From assembly GCF_008905045.1 (NCBI RefSeq), contig NZ_VWMY01000071.1, positions 1 to 50,626 of the forward strand: a stretch of 50,626 bases of DNA, given 5' to 3'. Origin of the DNA: Streptomyces albicerus. Lineage in GTDB: Bacteria; Actinomycetota; Actinomycetes; Streptomycetales; Streptomycetaceae. This document shows, piece by piece, positions 50,135 to 50,626 of this stretch; position 1 is the first letter of the stretch, and each line of letters opens with the position of its first letter. The translations under genes and the position numbers were made by a program. The notes below the pieces were generated by a model that worked only from the letters and a program-made list of their open reading frames with translations, did not search any database and was not told the origin of the DNA.

Positions 50135-50626
50135 TCACTTCCCCCTCCACACGGGGGCGCGTTTCTCCGTGAAGGCCCGGGCGCCTTCCGCCGCGTCGGC
50201 CGACGCGAGAACGGGTTCGGTGATCTCACGCTGCATGGCGTGGGCATCCGCATCGGTGTAGCCGATCGACGACGCCATCACCTGCTTGGATGCGCGGACC
50301 GCGAGCGGGCCGTTCGGCGCGATCCGCGCGGCCAGTTCACGCGCGCCCGCGAGGGCCCCGCCCGGCTCGGTGAGCACGTTGACCAGCCCGTGGGCATGGG
50401 CCTTCTCGGCGGAGAGCGGGTCGCCGGTGAGCGCGACCTCCATGGCGAGCTGGTACGGAAGCACCTTGGGAAGCCGCAGCAGTCCGCCGCCGGCCGCGAC
50501 AAGGCCCCGCTTGACCTCAGGCAGTCCGAAGCTGGCGCCCCGCGCGGCGACGATCATGTCCGCCGCCAGCGCGAGTTCACACCCGCCGGCCAGTGCCCAG
50601 CCCTCGACCGCGGCGATCAGCGGTTT
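50135..50626 (-). CDS. Enoyl-CoA hydratase/isomerase (crotonase), C-terminal part
   Basis: The gene continues past the right end of the window; 163 C-terminal residues are seen. The crotonase oxyanion-hole segment (GWALAGGCELALAADMIVAA) is at the start, followed by GLPEVKRGLVAAGGGLLRLP with the catalytic-type Glu, the LTGDPLSAEKAHAHGLVN helix, and a typical C-terminal helix ending RAFTEKRAPVWRGK. It belongs to the hydratase/isomerase superfamily; phenylacetate-type (PaaF/PaaG) or fatty-acid function cannot be decided. Because thiolase-paaI-paaK lie on the other side of the metallophore locus, a catabolic link is possible. Confidence 0.88.
   Translation of the reverse strand, partial: KPLIAAVEGWALAGGCELALAADMIVAARGASFGLPEVKRGLVAAGGGLLRLPKVLPYQLAMEVALTGDPLSAEKAHAHGLVNVLTEPGGALAGARELAARIAPNGPLAVRASKQVMASSIGYTDADAHAMQREITEPVLASADAAEGARAFTEKRAPVWRGK

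Noticed and set aside
1..50626. CRISPR arrays, insertion sequences, integrase genes, MbtH-like or phosphopantetheinyl transferase genes
   Set aside because: I looked for spaced direct repeats and for these protein families and saw none; they must be absent or lie outside the window.

Overview
The window is high-GC actinobacterial DNA, almost certainly from a Streptomyces. Third codon positions are nearly all G/C, GTG starts are common, and genes are packed into long 4-nt-overlap (ATGA/GTGA) operons. Gene families are typical of the genus: a SigB-type stress sigma factor, small ANTAR proteins, a PRC-barrel/CsbD/hydrophobic-protein island and long NRPS genes.

Layout. (1) 1-8.2 kb is a stress-type accessory stretch: the end of a GAF-ANTAR regulator, a SigB/F/G-family sigma factor, a GNAT acetyltransferase, two paralogous ANTAR proteins, two paralogous PRC-barrel proteins, small hydrophobic proteins, CsbD, a pair of related helical proteins and a probable frameshifted secreted-protein remnant. 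(2) At about 8.45 kb there is a 3' fragment of a tRNA-Lys(TTT) gene without its 5' half, which looks like the scar of an integrative element. (3) 8.5-11.7 kb holds phenylacetate-type catabolic genes (thiolase, paaI-like thioesterase, paaK) around a shared palindromic operator, followed by a secreted beta-propeller protein. (4) 13.2-50.0 kb is one large metallophore locus. (5) The end of an enoyl-CoA hydratase gene closes the window.

The metallophore locus. Leftward genes make and activate salicylate (salicylate synthase, salicyl-AMP ligase, an alpha/beta hydrolase). Rightward genes are two NRPSs (ArCP-Cy-A-[MT-like]-PCP-Cy-A-PCP-Cy-PCP, then Cy-A-MT-PCP-TE), a saccharopine-dehydrogenase-like protein, a thiazolinyl imide reductase, a P450, a type II thioesterase and an O-methyltransferase. 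Leftward again come a YbtP/YbtQ-like ABC pair, a small methyltransferase and an MFS exporter. Then comes an Opp/Nik/Cnt-type importer (lipoprotein, permease, and a permease-ATPase-ATPase fusion) whose operon ends in a TetR regulator. The order ligase/NRPS/NRPS/dehydrogenase/reductase/P450/TE/MT/ABC/ABC agrees with what I remember of the Zur-controlled coelibactin locus of S. coelicolor. This locus appears to have an additional Cy-containing module, its own salicylate synthase and a dedicated importer/exporter set.

Regulation visible in the sequence. Two 15-bp palindromes matching a Zur-type box (TGAAAAT-N-ATTTTCA, 12 of 14 informative positions each) lie in the divergent ligase/NRPS promoter region (17181-17195) and over the -35 of the importer promoter (50020-50034). 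A second motif, GTATAC-N3-GTATAC, occurs just downstream of the importer -10 (49991-50005) and just upstream of the MFS exporter gene (43904-43918), and is the obvious candidate operator for the TetR protein. The simplest reading is a zinc-responsive zincophore system: Zur switches on synthesis and uptake under zinc starvation, while a TetR repressor that may sense the zincophore or an intermediate couples uptake with export. Function, metal and ligand are inference; the motifs and gene organisation are read directly.
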